Below are positions 23,801-32,910 of a stretch of DNA of 64,000 nt, piece by piece. The notes under the pieces were generated by a model. That model saw nothing but the letters and a program-made list of their open reading frames with translations, made no database searches and was not told the origin of the DNA. Origin of the DNA: Membranipora membranacea (lineage: Eukaryota; Bryozoa; Gymnolaemata; Cheilostomatida; Membraniporidae); NCBI GenBank assembly GCA_914767715.1, contig OU612065.1:8928001-8992000 (forward strand). Reading direction: 5' to 3'. Within the stretch, counting starts at the first letter, position 1. The number at the start of each line of letters is the position of its first letter. Position numbers and translations under genes: made by a program.

Positions 23801-24988
23801 AACACGACACTAGAGGTAAAACCATAAGTTGGACACACAATAGTGACCAGTCGCTGCATAGCTATTTTAACAGAATGAAAAATCAAGTGAAAGTTTTCTT
23901 CCCCTCCTCAACCTAACCATGTGACATTACTAACACGTAAAATGTCTTGATGTTAATTGATTGGTTGATTCCAAACTAGGAAGATTCACCATGGCACAAT
24001 TAATAATTTGCTGGTTGGCTCTTAAAGTAACATAGGTCTATTGAGACAAGAGCACATGGTGATTTACAATCGCTATATGCACTTGATCAGATAACTTAAG
24101 GGATAACTTAGATTATCATAGATTAATTTATACTATTAAACATTAAGCCAATGTCTGCAGTAATTTATTATTTTTTCTAAACACCTACTCGTCAGTTATA
24201 TCTACAGACAAGGAGCGGTGACGAACTAATATGATCACCATTCCATATAGTGCTCGCCACCAAACGGGTGAATTGGAATACACTGGAAGTGTAAGTCATA
24301 CCTGACAAGTCTCCCTTTTTGGTAGGGAGCCTCCCAGTTTTTAGGGGTATTTTCCACCTCCTCCCTATCTCCCTTTTTCCAGCTTCCTTCACCCAGACGA
24401 CTTTTTAAGCTTCTCATTGCAAGAAAAACTATGTTTTCCTACCCCCACAGTACATATACCTATATATAATTGCCTATTCACATACTATCTCTCCTCGTTC
24501 GTATAAAGTGCATCAATATAATTTGTACAATCAGGTAAAATTACGCATTTCATAATACGAACGCTCTAGTTTTGGCTCAAAATAAATGACAACAAGGGCC
24601 AAATTACACCTTCACTGCTGGACACGCAGAGTGGTAATCCGGGTCGGGAGTTCGTCCGCGGAGACCTCCTGATTTCTGGGTCTACCAACTTGTCATGTAA
24701 GTGTAAATGTTTTAATTAGTCTAAAATTGTATACCACTTGCATAAATGAGTTATAATTGATGTGCTAAGTTGACACAAGCCAGGAATAAAGACCTCCCCG
24801 CCTGTCCAGGACAATAGGCCGGCTTCACCATACATGTATGTATACTAAGTTGTCTGATCTAATGGGCGCTAAATCCTCAAGGAAACACTATCAAATGGTC
24901 AAAATGGCTATGCTGAATCAAGGTTGATAAAAGGCTATTACTCCGTGGATGAATGATATTCAGTTCTTACCTTAAATCTCACTGGCAT
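14833..24988 (-). CDS. MDM1: MDM1 nuclear/centriolar microtubule-binding protein
   Basis: Eighteen coding exons in transcript order: 24971-24988, 23022-23148, 22528-22730, 21903-21999, 21555-21664, 21123-21335, 20817-20951, 20464-20631, 19885-20027, 19519-19624, 19252-19337, 18722-18859, 18388-18585, 17937-18074, 17392-17612, 15635-15835, 15252-15365 and 14833-14978. Phases agree at every junction, giving about 853 residues (human about 714). The start MPVRFK|GDSEYHEHYKW matches the MDM1 N-terminus. The short repeat [S/T]EY..xF.W recurs (SEYHEHYKW, SEYNNKFDW, SEYAKEFKVW, TEYKSNF); in vertebrates these repeats bind microtubules and limit centriole duplication. The conserved core EVKELRDKAEEYRKRSNGTHF, RRHHLDVTTP and the end SEVLERAARRQKEFWGK are also family features. 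The first coding exon is only 18 nt. Exon 11 may start 3 nt earlier (CAGCAG acceptor). Introns carry a LINE relic, a hairpin and a TIR element. Confidence 0.93.
15859..17232. mobile_element. TIR element filling MDM1 intron 15 (long copy)
   Basis: Ends are catacttgccaagt at 15859 and acttggcaagtatg ending at 17232, perfect 14-bp inverted repeats. Immediately inside lie GC-rich hairpins (ggtgcttcaagggtgcgaag with cacc, and ggggcggagcccc) near 15930-16020. The right side has a block with aaatctggaggaaatagtga. The same left and right blocks occur in the short copy at 38847-39231. It occupies 1374 of the 1556 bases between MDM1 exons 15 and 16. The interior includes a further inverted repeat at 16190-16255 (tacatgccttta...taaa/gaggcatgta). 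No transposase is recognisable. No clean target duplication was found, so the superfamily is open. Confidence 0.7.
22052..22204. repeat. Long imperfect hairpin in MDM1 intron 3
   Basis: The left arm includes ttgcctgcattcc and ccactggtcacgc; the right arm includes gcgtgaccagtgg and ggaatgcaggcaa. The arms are about 65 bp around a central gcaggcaaagttgcctgc, itself palindromic. Together they form a roughly 145-bp stem-loop between MDM1 exons 3 and 4. It is probably a MITE and non-coding. Confidence 0.65.
23256..23916 (+). pseudogene. LINE reverse transcriptase C-terminal relic
   Basis: An open frame at 23256-23660 encodes a segment typical of the thumb/connection region of non-LTR reverse transcriptases: KYLGVYIHYTLKWNRHI, then LIAFNAIVRPILEYATQVWSP and IDVVQRKAIRW. 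It stops after RLKKT. A +1-type frame change lets the downstream frame (to 23916) continue with a C-terminal segment of the same ORF. The YADD catalytic region is missing upstream, so this is a 5'-truncated, broken copy. It sits antisense in MDM1 intron 1. I cannot place it confidently within the CR1/Jockey/L2-like group. Confidence 0.75.
24297..24420. repeat. Partial copy of the catacttgccaagt TIR family
   Basis: Begins catacctgacaagtctccc and continues with a gggag/ctccc-rich block resembling the reverse complement of the right end of the 15859-17232 element (which reads catacttgccaagtctcccg). The opposite end was not found. It lies in MDM1 intron 1, so that gene carries at least two insertions of this family. 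Confidence 0.45.
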
Positions 24989-25871
24989 TTTGCGCTCTTA
25001 ATCTATCTGCATATAGGTGACTGCACCACTTTATATTAGATGAGACTTTCACTCCCAAATTCAGCCACTGACAAGCACCTGCCACCAAAGTGAAACTACA
25101 CAATGCAGCCTGTAGCAACGCGTTGTGTCATTGCTCAGATTCTAACATAATGAAAACATAATTTTATCGATGGGCTGGTCTAGTCCCCAAACATTTTCAA
25201 ATACAGGTTTCTGAAACATTTTCTCATTCATATTGTGGAGGCAACTTCGAAGAGATTTTACAGTTCTTTATTGGAAAGAAAGTTTTAATGTGTTACAGAG
25301 TCCAGAGACAAAGCAGTCCGTCAAAAACTCCCTGCAGAGACTAACTGAGCAATGAAGTGAAGAGGTAACTAATTGAACGTAAATAAAGGCCTATAGTAAT
25401 TTAGAGATGAATTATTGACATTACTGAGAAGTTGTAGATTTGCTCGCAAAGGCGAAACTAAAGGATAGGGACGGGTCTGATAATCCTGCGTCATCACTCA
25501 CTTCAATGTGAATATTTTCTGATGATAGGCATCGCTGTGATGCACAATGCTAGATGTGTAGCTGCACATTATAACACTGAGAGAATAACAAACATTTTAT
25601 AAAACAGAAACAAGTGGGTGGCTGGGGTAGTACAAGAGCAGCGAAGATAAACTAAGTTTTCTGGCTTGGCTTGGCCTGGCGGGATTGCCAAAATAATGTA
25701 ATGTATAAATCAATAGGTTGTATTTTTCAATCATGATATAGCAACTCTAGATCAGAAAAAAGACAACTGATAAGACTGTACCTAATGGCAGCTGTGGCAA
25801 ATAAAAGCTTTCAGATTTTACACAAATGTGTCGCACAGTCTATAATACATGCATCCTGAGTTAAGAGTGTC
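24989..25871. other. Spacer between TRDMT1 and MDM1; no gene seen
   Basis: Holds the MDM1 5' flank and the TRDMT1 3' flank (both genes on minus). No supported exon or repeat was found. Confidence 0.45.
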
Positions 25872-28800
25872 TTATTTTGCTGACATAAGTCTTACGAGGT
25901 TAGCCACCACGTACACATTTAGGCTGTTACCCAGTGCTCTAAACCTTTGCTTCACTGAAGTCTCATCTGGGAAACCTAAAAAAGACAATAGAATCAATAG
26001 GAATAGGAACCATAAGACAAATTGTAAACACCAATGGACATTTTGTCAGAACATGTTTAGGCACTTGAGTGTAGGGACGAAATATATCATAACTGACTTA
26101 ATACCATGAGATTGTTAGACACAGCGAACTTATTTTGAACAAACGATAAGGTACATAACGCATTTGATCAAATTTTCATAATTTGCTAAATTACTCACTG
26201 AATTCTTTGTGAAAACCCATCAGTCTAGCTATCTCAGAGGGAGTGAAGAATCTTAGTTCTGGTTTGCCATCATCCCGAGTTTCTCCTGTCTCAAGAACAC
26301 TTCCAGCTCCCACATAGTAATGTCCATATCTATGAGTGGAAATATATAATGCAATTAGAAGGGATTTAGCAAAATGTGTTTGAATTACTACATCTTATTG
26401 ATTTAGCCACACTTCTTGCATTTACTAACTATGAATTGCCTGCTCTTTATTTGAGAGAGGGCAATTATTGATTTTGAGTTACCTTCTACTGGGGGAAGAG
26501 CAGACAAATGCTGCCTAATACTAAAAGGCACTATCTCATTCGGGAGGGCGATCTCATATTTAGGTAATCTCAACTCAACTGGTCTCTTAATAACAAGAGG
26601 TATTATTATTCAACAACATTCTTCTCCTGGAAATCAAATGAAGGATCAGTGAAACGACATGATGAGATAATGGGAGCTACATTTCTTTACTTTCCAGGAA
26701 TTTAACTCCAAGTAGGCTAATTGTTAATCATTTTTAGTGAATGACACTCTAGTGTTAAACTAAACCCAACACCTATATTCTTCTTCGATTTTATCCAAAT
26801 CCAAGATCTTACATGTAATTGTAATGCCATGATTACCTTTTAGTAAAGCAGCATGAGTTTCGAGACTTGGTGTTCCTCAAATCCAGGCCTTCGTAATATT
26901 TCATCACTTTGTCATCCAACACAAAGTTTTTTACAATATCACTGTCTTTATCTAAATATCCGTCCAGAAGTTCTATGTTATCGTCTTCATCTATCATTCT
27001 AGTTAATTCCACATCTGATAGCCTGCCATCCAGCATCTCAAAGGCTGAGGAACTTTCTTTAGTTAATTGTGACGCTTCAGGATGACTCAGCTTCGTGCGT
27101 TTAATTTGAAATTCCTTGTCAGAGTCAGATTGTGTTGAAGAGTCACTAGCTTGCTTTTGAATCATTTTGGACATGAGCTCTAATTTACAATATTGATGAG
27201 CGTTTAGCAGATAACTTGTGTGTCGAGAGTCCAGCTCACATAGAATCTACAAAAGGAAGAGAAAAAATAGGTTATAATGAAGATATCAATGACAGTTTGC
27301 ATCTCAGGATACAAGGGTTTCAGATAGTTAATGAAAGTATCCTATATATATATATATATATGTGTGTGTATCGTAAACATATAAATACATGATATATATG
27401 TTTATGATACATACAAACAGTGATATGTCAAAGTATCGCTCTGAGATAATCTGACAAGCATATTGATGTCATGAACATGCACATGAGGAATGCGCGTTTG
27501 ATAACCATGATACCACATGATTTGGGCTATTTCAACTGGTACTCACTTTGTCTGGTTGATGGGAAAAGCAGAAACTCCCTACTGTTGGGGAATGTTTGGC
27601 TATACAATAATATCTCAGTCTAGAGTTTGGAATGCCAAACTGGAGAGGCGTCAACAGAAATTCCTGATATACAAAGTTGTTCCTTTTTAGGAAATCAACA
27701 TATCTATTTCTGGTCTCAGATTCTTCGAAGCCTTTGACGTTCTCCACAAGCAGAAAAGATGGTGACGTGGTCATGCTACAACAAGTTTGCTACTTGGTTA
27801 CAAGGTAGAGCATATGTCAGAAAAAATGTATTTTTTGCAAGGCAGCAGTGCCAAAATTGAGGGACAGTTTAGATGAAACCTTGTCACAGCACATAAGGTT
27901 GACACACACTCCAGTCAACTTGAGGTAGTCAAATTGACTACATGTGGACAGCTTGAGCATGACATAAAATTGAATTATGGAGGATTGAATTTTCGTTATC
28001 ATATCATGATGACGAAAATCAATCTTCAATAATTATGTCAATGGTCCGATATGAAAAACATTGAAAACAATGATGGGGGGTCACTGTTAACATCATCAGA
28101 GCTCATCCTACCCTTCTCACCTCTCAATTTTATCAAGTAGAGCAAGAAAAGCATCAGTGCGGGCATCAGCCAGGTCTTTTTTCAGACCTACTCTAGTAAA
28201 TGGTTGACAGGGAGGACTCATCATTATTGTGTTGAAATTCATATCTTCTAGCTCTTTTACAGTGAGTGACTAAAATGAAAATCATGTCTTGAATCAACAA
28301 TTAATTAGTTTAAGTCACAGCCAGCCCTTTTGAGAGCCCGATAGTTATGTTATTACAGCTGCATTAACAAATCATGTGGCTTTCAAGTGGGACAGAAACC
28401 CGTCAGTTCAAGCTAACCTAATATTTGTATATGTGATTCATATTCCTGTAATGCATTGCATTTAAAAGTGATTCTCACCTGGATCTCACGTTGCAAGAGT
28501 CTTTTTTTAGGGAAGTTGTGTCGATATATTGCGTTTGTTACAGTATTGATATCAACTGCGCATTGGACTTCAAAAGTTATTCCAGATTCTGAAAAATATA
28601 TTGTGCATAGTATGTACCAAACCTAGACTAAATCAGACAAGATTATCTGATAGGGCCTATCATTTTAATTTCCGTTCACATAAGCTATTACTAAACTCCA
28701 AGACAACAGCCATGTGTCTAAGGCCTTATGCTCATTTCGTATTGCAAAAAAATTTGAGTTTTATTGTCTTTTTAATGTGAATACTTAATTTGACACATTT

Positions 28801-28954
28801 GTTAACATGAGAAAGAGATCATTTGAGCTGTGTTCCAATGAATACCAAGGAAATTGGTCATTGATAAACAGTACTCACCACTCAATGCCATGTGCATACC
28901 TCCTACACCACAGAACAGCTCCAATACCCTCAAGTCTGTAACTTTATCCGTCAT
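25872..28954 (-). CDS. TRDMT1: tRNA (cytosine-38-C5) methyltransferase, DNMT2 family
   Basis: Seven coding exons in transcript order: 28879-28954, 28479-28588, 28121-28269, 27547-27775, 26837-27246, 26199-26329 and 25872-25975, with consistent phases, giving 402 residues (human 391). The family methylates C38 of tRNA-Asp and related tRNAs using SAM. Motif I is LRVLELFCGVGGMH (residues 8-21), where most homologues have S rather than C in the loop. The catalytic motif is MMSPPCQPFTR with Cys83. Motif VI is ENVKGFE (123-129), and motif VIII is LQFGIPNSRLRYY. The DNMT2-specific CFT motif is at about 321-323, in CCFTKRYGHYY across an exon junction. The C-terminus is GNSLNVYVVANLVRL. A Ser/Asp-rich linker at about 210-235 replaces the usual variable target region. 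All catalytic residues are present, so the gene looks functional. Confidence 0.95.
27343..27370. repeat. TA/TG microsatellite
   Basis: A run of (TA)n followed by (TG)n in an intron of TRDMT1, with a related tatatatgtttatgata sequence just beyond. No function inferred. Confidence 0.8.
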
Positions 28955-29706
28955 TCTCGCTACAATTTAAGGTGCTACTTTCTGAACAAAATAGATATAA
29001 CAAAACACTGTTGGCCAATGTTCTGGAGGCAAGATTAAAATAAATGGGACTTTTCGAAGATGTGATATAATTTTCACAAACTAAGTGCATGAAAAAACTG
29101 TATCTGAATGCTGAAGCTTGTGTCATATCTACTTAAAATTGCCGACCTACAACAACCACATTAGAATTTGCTTTATACCAATAGAGTGAGGGACGATTCA
29201 TGCCTCGGGACTGCCTGAATTCTGAATGAATGCTAATTTTCTACAGCTAAGATGTTTGAGACAGGGCAGACGAGGCGATCATTCGCCAATATGCCCTACA
29301 TAACTTAAACTCAATTCCTGGAAAAAGGGCCGCTTGTTATCGATCATCATATCGGTAGATAGGGTGGTCGCTCTTGTCTTAGGTGGTTTATTCTGATAAT
29401 GACCACCCTATCAGTATCTATGATTACCAGGTCATGATATTTGGCAACCATGTACCTATGTCACTTATATGATATGTGTTTAAGTAAAGCCTGCAAATTA
29501 CCTCAGGGCCTTCTTGGTCTTGTCATAACCATGAAGTTACATCATTGCTTTTATAAGTTCATTTTTACATCCTTAACCAGATATTTCATGATCACATGAT
29601 AAATGACATTTCAAGAAGGCCTTTCTCTTTTTTTGAGACTCTGATTTTAGTTCCAACTTCAGTTATTCCAATTTACACAGCCCTAGCTACTTGAAGTTCA
29701 CAGAGA

Positions 29707-30603
29707 GTGGTCATCAAAGGTCAGACCTCATCAGAATTATTGGTGACTTCAGGAGTGCCCCAGGGGTCAGTCCTCGGTCCCATACTGTTTCTGATCTACA
29801 TCAATGATCTACCGACAGTGGTAAGCTGTAACATTAGCCTATATGCCGATGATACACTGCTCTATCAACAAGTCACAACTGACGAAGATGCAACTATATT
29901 CCAAAACAACATTGATGCTGTCCACAGATGGTTGGTTCAATGGAAAATGCAGTTCAATGAAAGTAAATGCCACATGATAGCCTTCGGAAACCAAGAGTTC
30001 AAGCCACAGTACAAACTGGGCGACACATGCATGGCATGGAACAGTTCCACAAAGTATTTGGGGGTGATAATGCAGTCTGACCTAAAGTTTGATCAGCACA
30101 TAAAACTAAAGAGAGACAGCGCCTCAAGAGCTCTTGGATCCATCAAACACATACTATACAATGCACCCAAGAAGAGCCGCCTACTGGCATATACCAGCCT
30201 ATGTCGCCCAACACTCGAATACGCTGATACAGTCTGGGACCCAATGCTCAACAAGGACATTGAATCAATAGAAATGATTCAACATCGAGCTGTCAGGTTT
30301 ATCAGCTGCCTAAAAGGAAGAGAAAGCGTTACCGAGGCCAGCTCTGAGCTTGGCCTCCAAACACTACAGAACAGGAGAAGAAATCACAGGCTAACCCTTC
30401 TGATGAAGATCCTTCAAGAAGAGGAGCAACACAGCTCACTAGCTCTCGCATATGATGAAGTATCAAACGACAAACAGAACATGACGATGAAAACAAGATC
30501 TACCACCAGAGGCAAACTCAACTCTGTATATGCATCTACAAAAGTCTACTACGGAAGTTTCCTTCCGAGGACAATCAGGGACACCAAGGGTACCACAAGT
30601 TAA
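29707..30603 (+). pseudogene. Non-LTR retrotransposon reverse transcriptase, 5'-truncated
   Basis: An open frame of 298 codons, starting within the palm of a reverse transcriptase. Motifs: SGVPQGSVLGPILFLIYIND, then the catalytic SLYADDTLLYQQ, KYLGVIMQSDLKF, and RPTLEYADTVWDP. The usual C-terminal FPRTIRDWN signature appears as FLPRTIRDTKG and then stops, so the 3' end is altered by a frameshift or deletion. The endonuclease and the N-terminal RT blocks are absent. The lack of internal stops suggests a fairly recent insertion. It lies about 750 bp upstream of the TRDMT1 start codon. The family resembles CR1/Jockey-type LINEs; exact clade not determined. Confidence 0.85.
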
Positions 30604-31172
30604 ATCCAAAGACAGCATCTAGCTGGAAATAAAGTGATGACTGACAACACTAAACAGCATACAGCTGTAACCCCCGTTAACCATTAAACACACTGTTAAT
30701 CATGAGGCACTCCTTTAACTTTTAGTTCCTGAGTGTACGAAGTCTTCAAAGGTATTCAAAGGTAACAGTGGCCGTGGTAGATGATCCTCAACCTCCCCAA
30801 TGCTGTATGTAGTGGTCTTGGGCAAAGCTTTCATGCTAAAGTGTTGGCTCAGTAACAAAAGGTAACACACTAGGTAAATTCTACCTGGCTAGCCTCATTG
30901 AGATAAACCTATGACTAGCTGATTGGTTGATTAGCCAAAATGTTCCCCATCTACTAGCAGATATTTTGAAAATGTGCCAAACCGGAACTGAACAATTAAA
31001 TCTGAAATTGGAATAGCTGTAATTAGCTTGAGCCAATGAGGATGCGGAATTTATTAAGTAAACCAATGCGAATGACTGTCATTTTCATGGTCTTCCTGTG
31101 AGTTTGATAGCACTATTATACTCACTTTGTACTTGCCGACTTGACCAACGCTTTATAGTGTTGAAGGCATAA

Positions 31173-31249
31173 GCATCTGGAGTTACAAGCATGTCCAGTA
31201 TCAACCACCCCCTGTGGTTGATACTGGACATGCTTGTAACTCCAGATGC
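31173..31249. repeat. Near-perfect palindrome, 36-bp arms
   Basis: The left arm 31173-31208 (starts gcatctggagttacaagc) and the right arm 31214-31249 (ends gcttgtaactccagatgc) are exact reverse complements separated by 5 bp. The core gtccagtatcaaccaccc recurs at 16204 and, inverted, near 54004, suggesting a dispersed small TIR family. Confidence 0.8.
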
Positions 31250-31276
31250 CTATGGTTGAAGGCTTAGGTAATGTGT

Positions 31277-31358
31277 AGCCTGGGCAGGCTGGCTGTCGTG
31301 TCGACACGACAGCCTGGGCAGGCTGGCTGTCGTGTCGACACGACAGCCTGCCCAGGCT
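31277..31358. repeat. 34-bp tandem repeat made of nested palindromes
   Basis: The unit agcctgggcaggctggctgt + cgtgtcgacacgac occurs twice in perfect tandem (31277-31310, 31311-31344) and ends in a partial unit, agcctgcccaggct. Each unit contains the perfect palindrome gctgtcgtgtcgacacgaca + gc. It is GC-rich in an AT-rich setting, and the whole block is close to an inverted repeat of itself. Confidence 0.8.
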
Positions 31359-32129
31359 AGGTAATGTGGGAGTTCGTTGGTTTGAACCATAGAGGGGGAT
31401 AACTCTATGGTTTGAACATATAACATTCAAGTTGCACCCAAGTCAGGTTTGGCCATCCAGGAGACAGCAATGGAGCAGCTAAGATTTTATGCCCGCCAGA
31501 TTATGATTACATGACATCCATGCATACATTACATGCAGTGTCCTAAAACCAACATTGATTTAGCAGACGCCACAACATGCAACCAATGAACTAAGAACAT
31601 TGATGCAACATGTTATCCTATCAACAGAAACTCTGCACTATTGCTTTTTTATCTATTTATCTACTTATCTACGCGTTGATGTGCAGAAGACATACGTCTC
31701 ATCGATACACAGTGGGTGTGGGTGCAGTTACATGACAGGGTGTATGGTGACGGGTTAAGTCATCAGTGCTGAACTTTATCCTGCCTTTAGCAACTGGTGG
31801 GGGAAAGAACAAGAACGTAACTCTTATTTGAGGCCGGATAAGGTTTACATGATCCATGACAGTCAAATCATGGAGGATCAATCAAATGTCGTGCGCCACA
31901 CTGCGCATGTGCGAACTGATGAGGCAAACGTTCGTCTCTGCAGCTTAGGGCTTGAATTAATTCACCTAAACTGAGTACCTAAATTGACAAAACAATAATA
32001 ACCCATAATTTAGGCCTAAATGGAACACTGGCTTTGCAATCTGATATCCTTGAACTCTTGGAGTTGCCTTTCATGATGGAAGGCAGCGCCACCATCGCTG
32101 TGCTGCAGAGAAAGATTATGTCACAAGGC

Positions 32130-32178
32130 TATCCTGCAGGCAGAGTGGTCGTCCGCTCTACCAACTGAACTATTCCGG
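32130..32178 (-). other. tRNA-like A-box fragment (possible SINE head)
   Basis: On the minus strand it reads tccggaatagttcagttggt followed by agagc. This contains a good RNA polymerase III A-box (TAGTTCAGTTGG) in the context of a tRNA D-arm. No matching B-box is visible at the expected distance, so it is at most a decayed tRNA-derived SINE or tRNA fragment. Confidence 0.3.
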
Positions 32179-32479
32179 ATCCTCAAACAGACAAAGTTTG
32201 GAATTGAGACTACCACCAAGCAGCTAGCTCCTTGTCATCGCTCCAATACTGTCCTACCCTTTGAGTTGTATCTTTTCCTCGCATGTTTTTCGGAACAAAA
32301 ATATGCCTGATTTATGAATATAAATGTTACTGAAGTCACACCAAAGAATAGGCGTAAGGAGCTAAGAAACAACAGGTGAAAAATCCATGACTTGACTTTG
32401 TACTTCTCTGATGATTGCAATATCACCACTAAAGATTTTGGCAATGCAGCTCAAACCATTCATCAATGTGGCTTCTTGT

Positions 32480-32720
32480 GTTAGCAGTATGGTTTGTCAA
32501 AAGAGCAATGAGTAAGCTGCTGGTAGGGATGATACTCCATTGTTTCGCTGTTGCAACAAAAGCTTTTCTGATGAGCCTTAGTATTGCAGTAAAAGGTGGT
32601 ATACTGCAGTGGGTGTAGTATTTTCTTGCAGATCTGGATACAGGATGTTGAAGGGACCCGCAATTATTTATCGCAATGCAGCAATAATAGAGTTGGGTAA
32701 ATGATGACTCTATACCCCAA
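32480..32720 (-). pseudogene. Decayed LINE 3'-end relic
   Basis: On the minus strand the stretch with gcagtataccac, catcagaaaagctt and ttgcaacagcgaaa aligns by eye with the LINE relic at about 55300-55380 (gcagtataccat, catcagaagagctt, ttgctgcagccaaa). The latter encodes the typical C-terminal HQKSFFVAAAKDWNSL. Frame is lost here. Both appear to be 3' remnants of one LINE family. Confidence 0.5.
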
Positions 32721-32910
32721 ACCCTATACGGAGGCTCACATCTCCCTCCCCCTGCTCTAACAGGCCCGGGGCAGTACCCTGATCGCTGGAGAAAATTAGA
32801 GCATTTCACATTATGGGTATCATTTTTAACAGAAGCTAATGCAACTCACTTTGATAATAAAAATGCATGTTTGCTAAAAAAGTTATGAATACTCTTTTCA
32901 GCCACCTACA

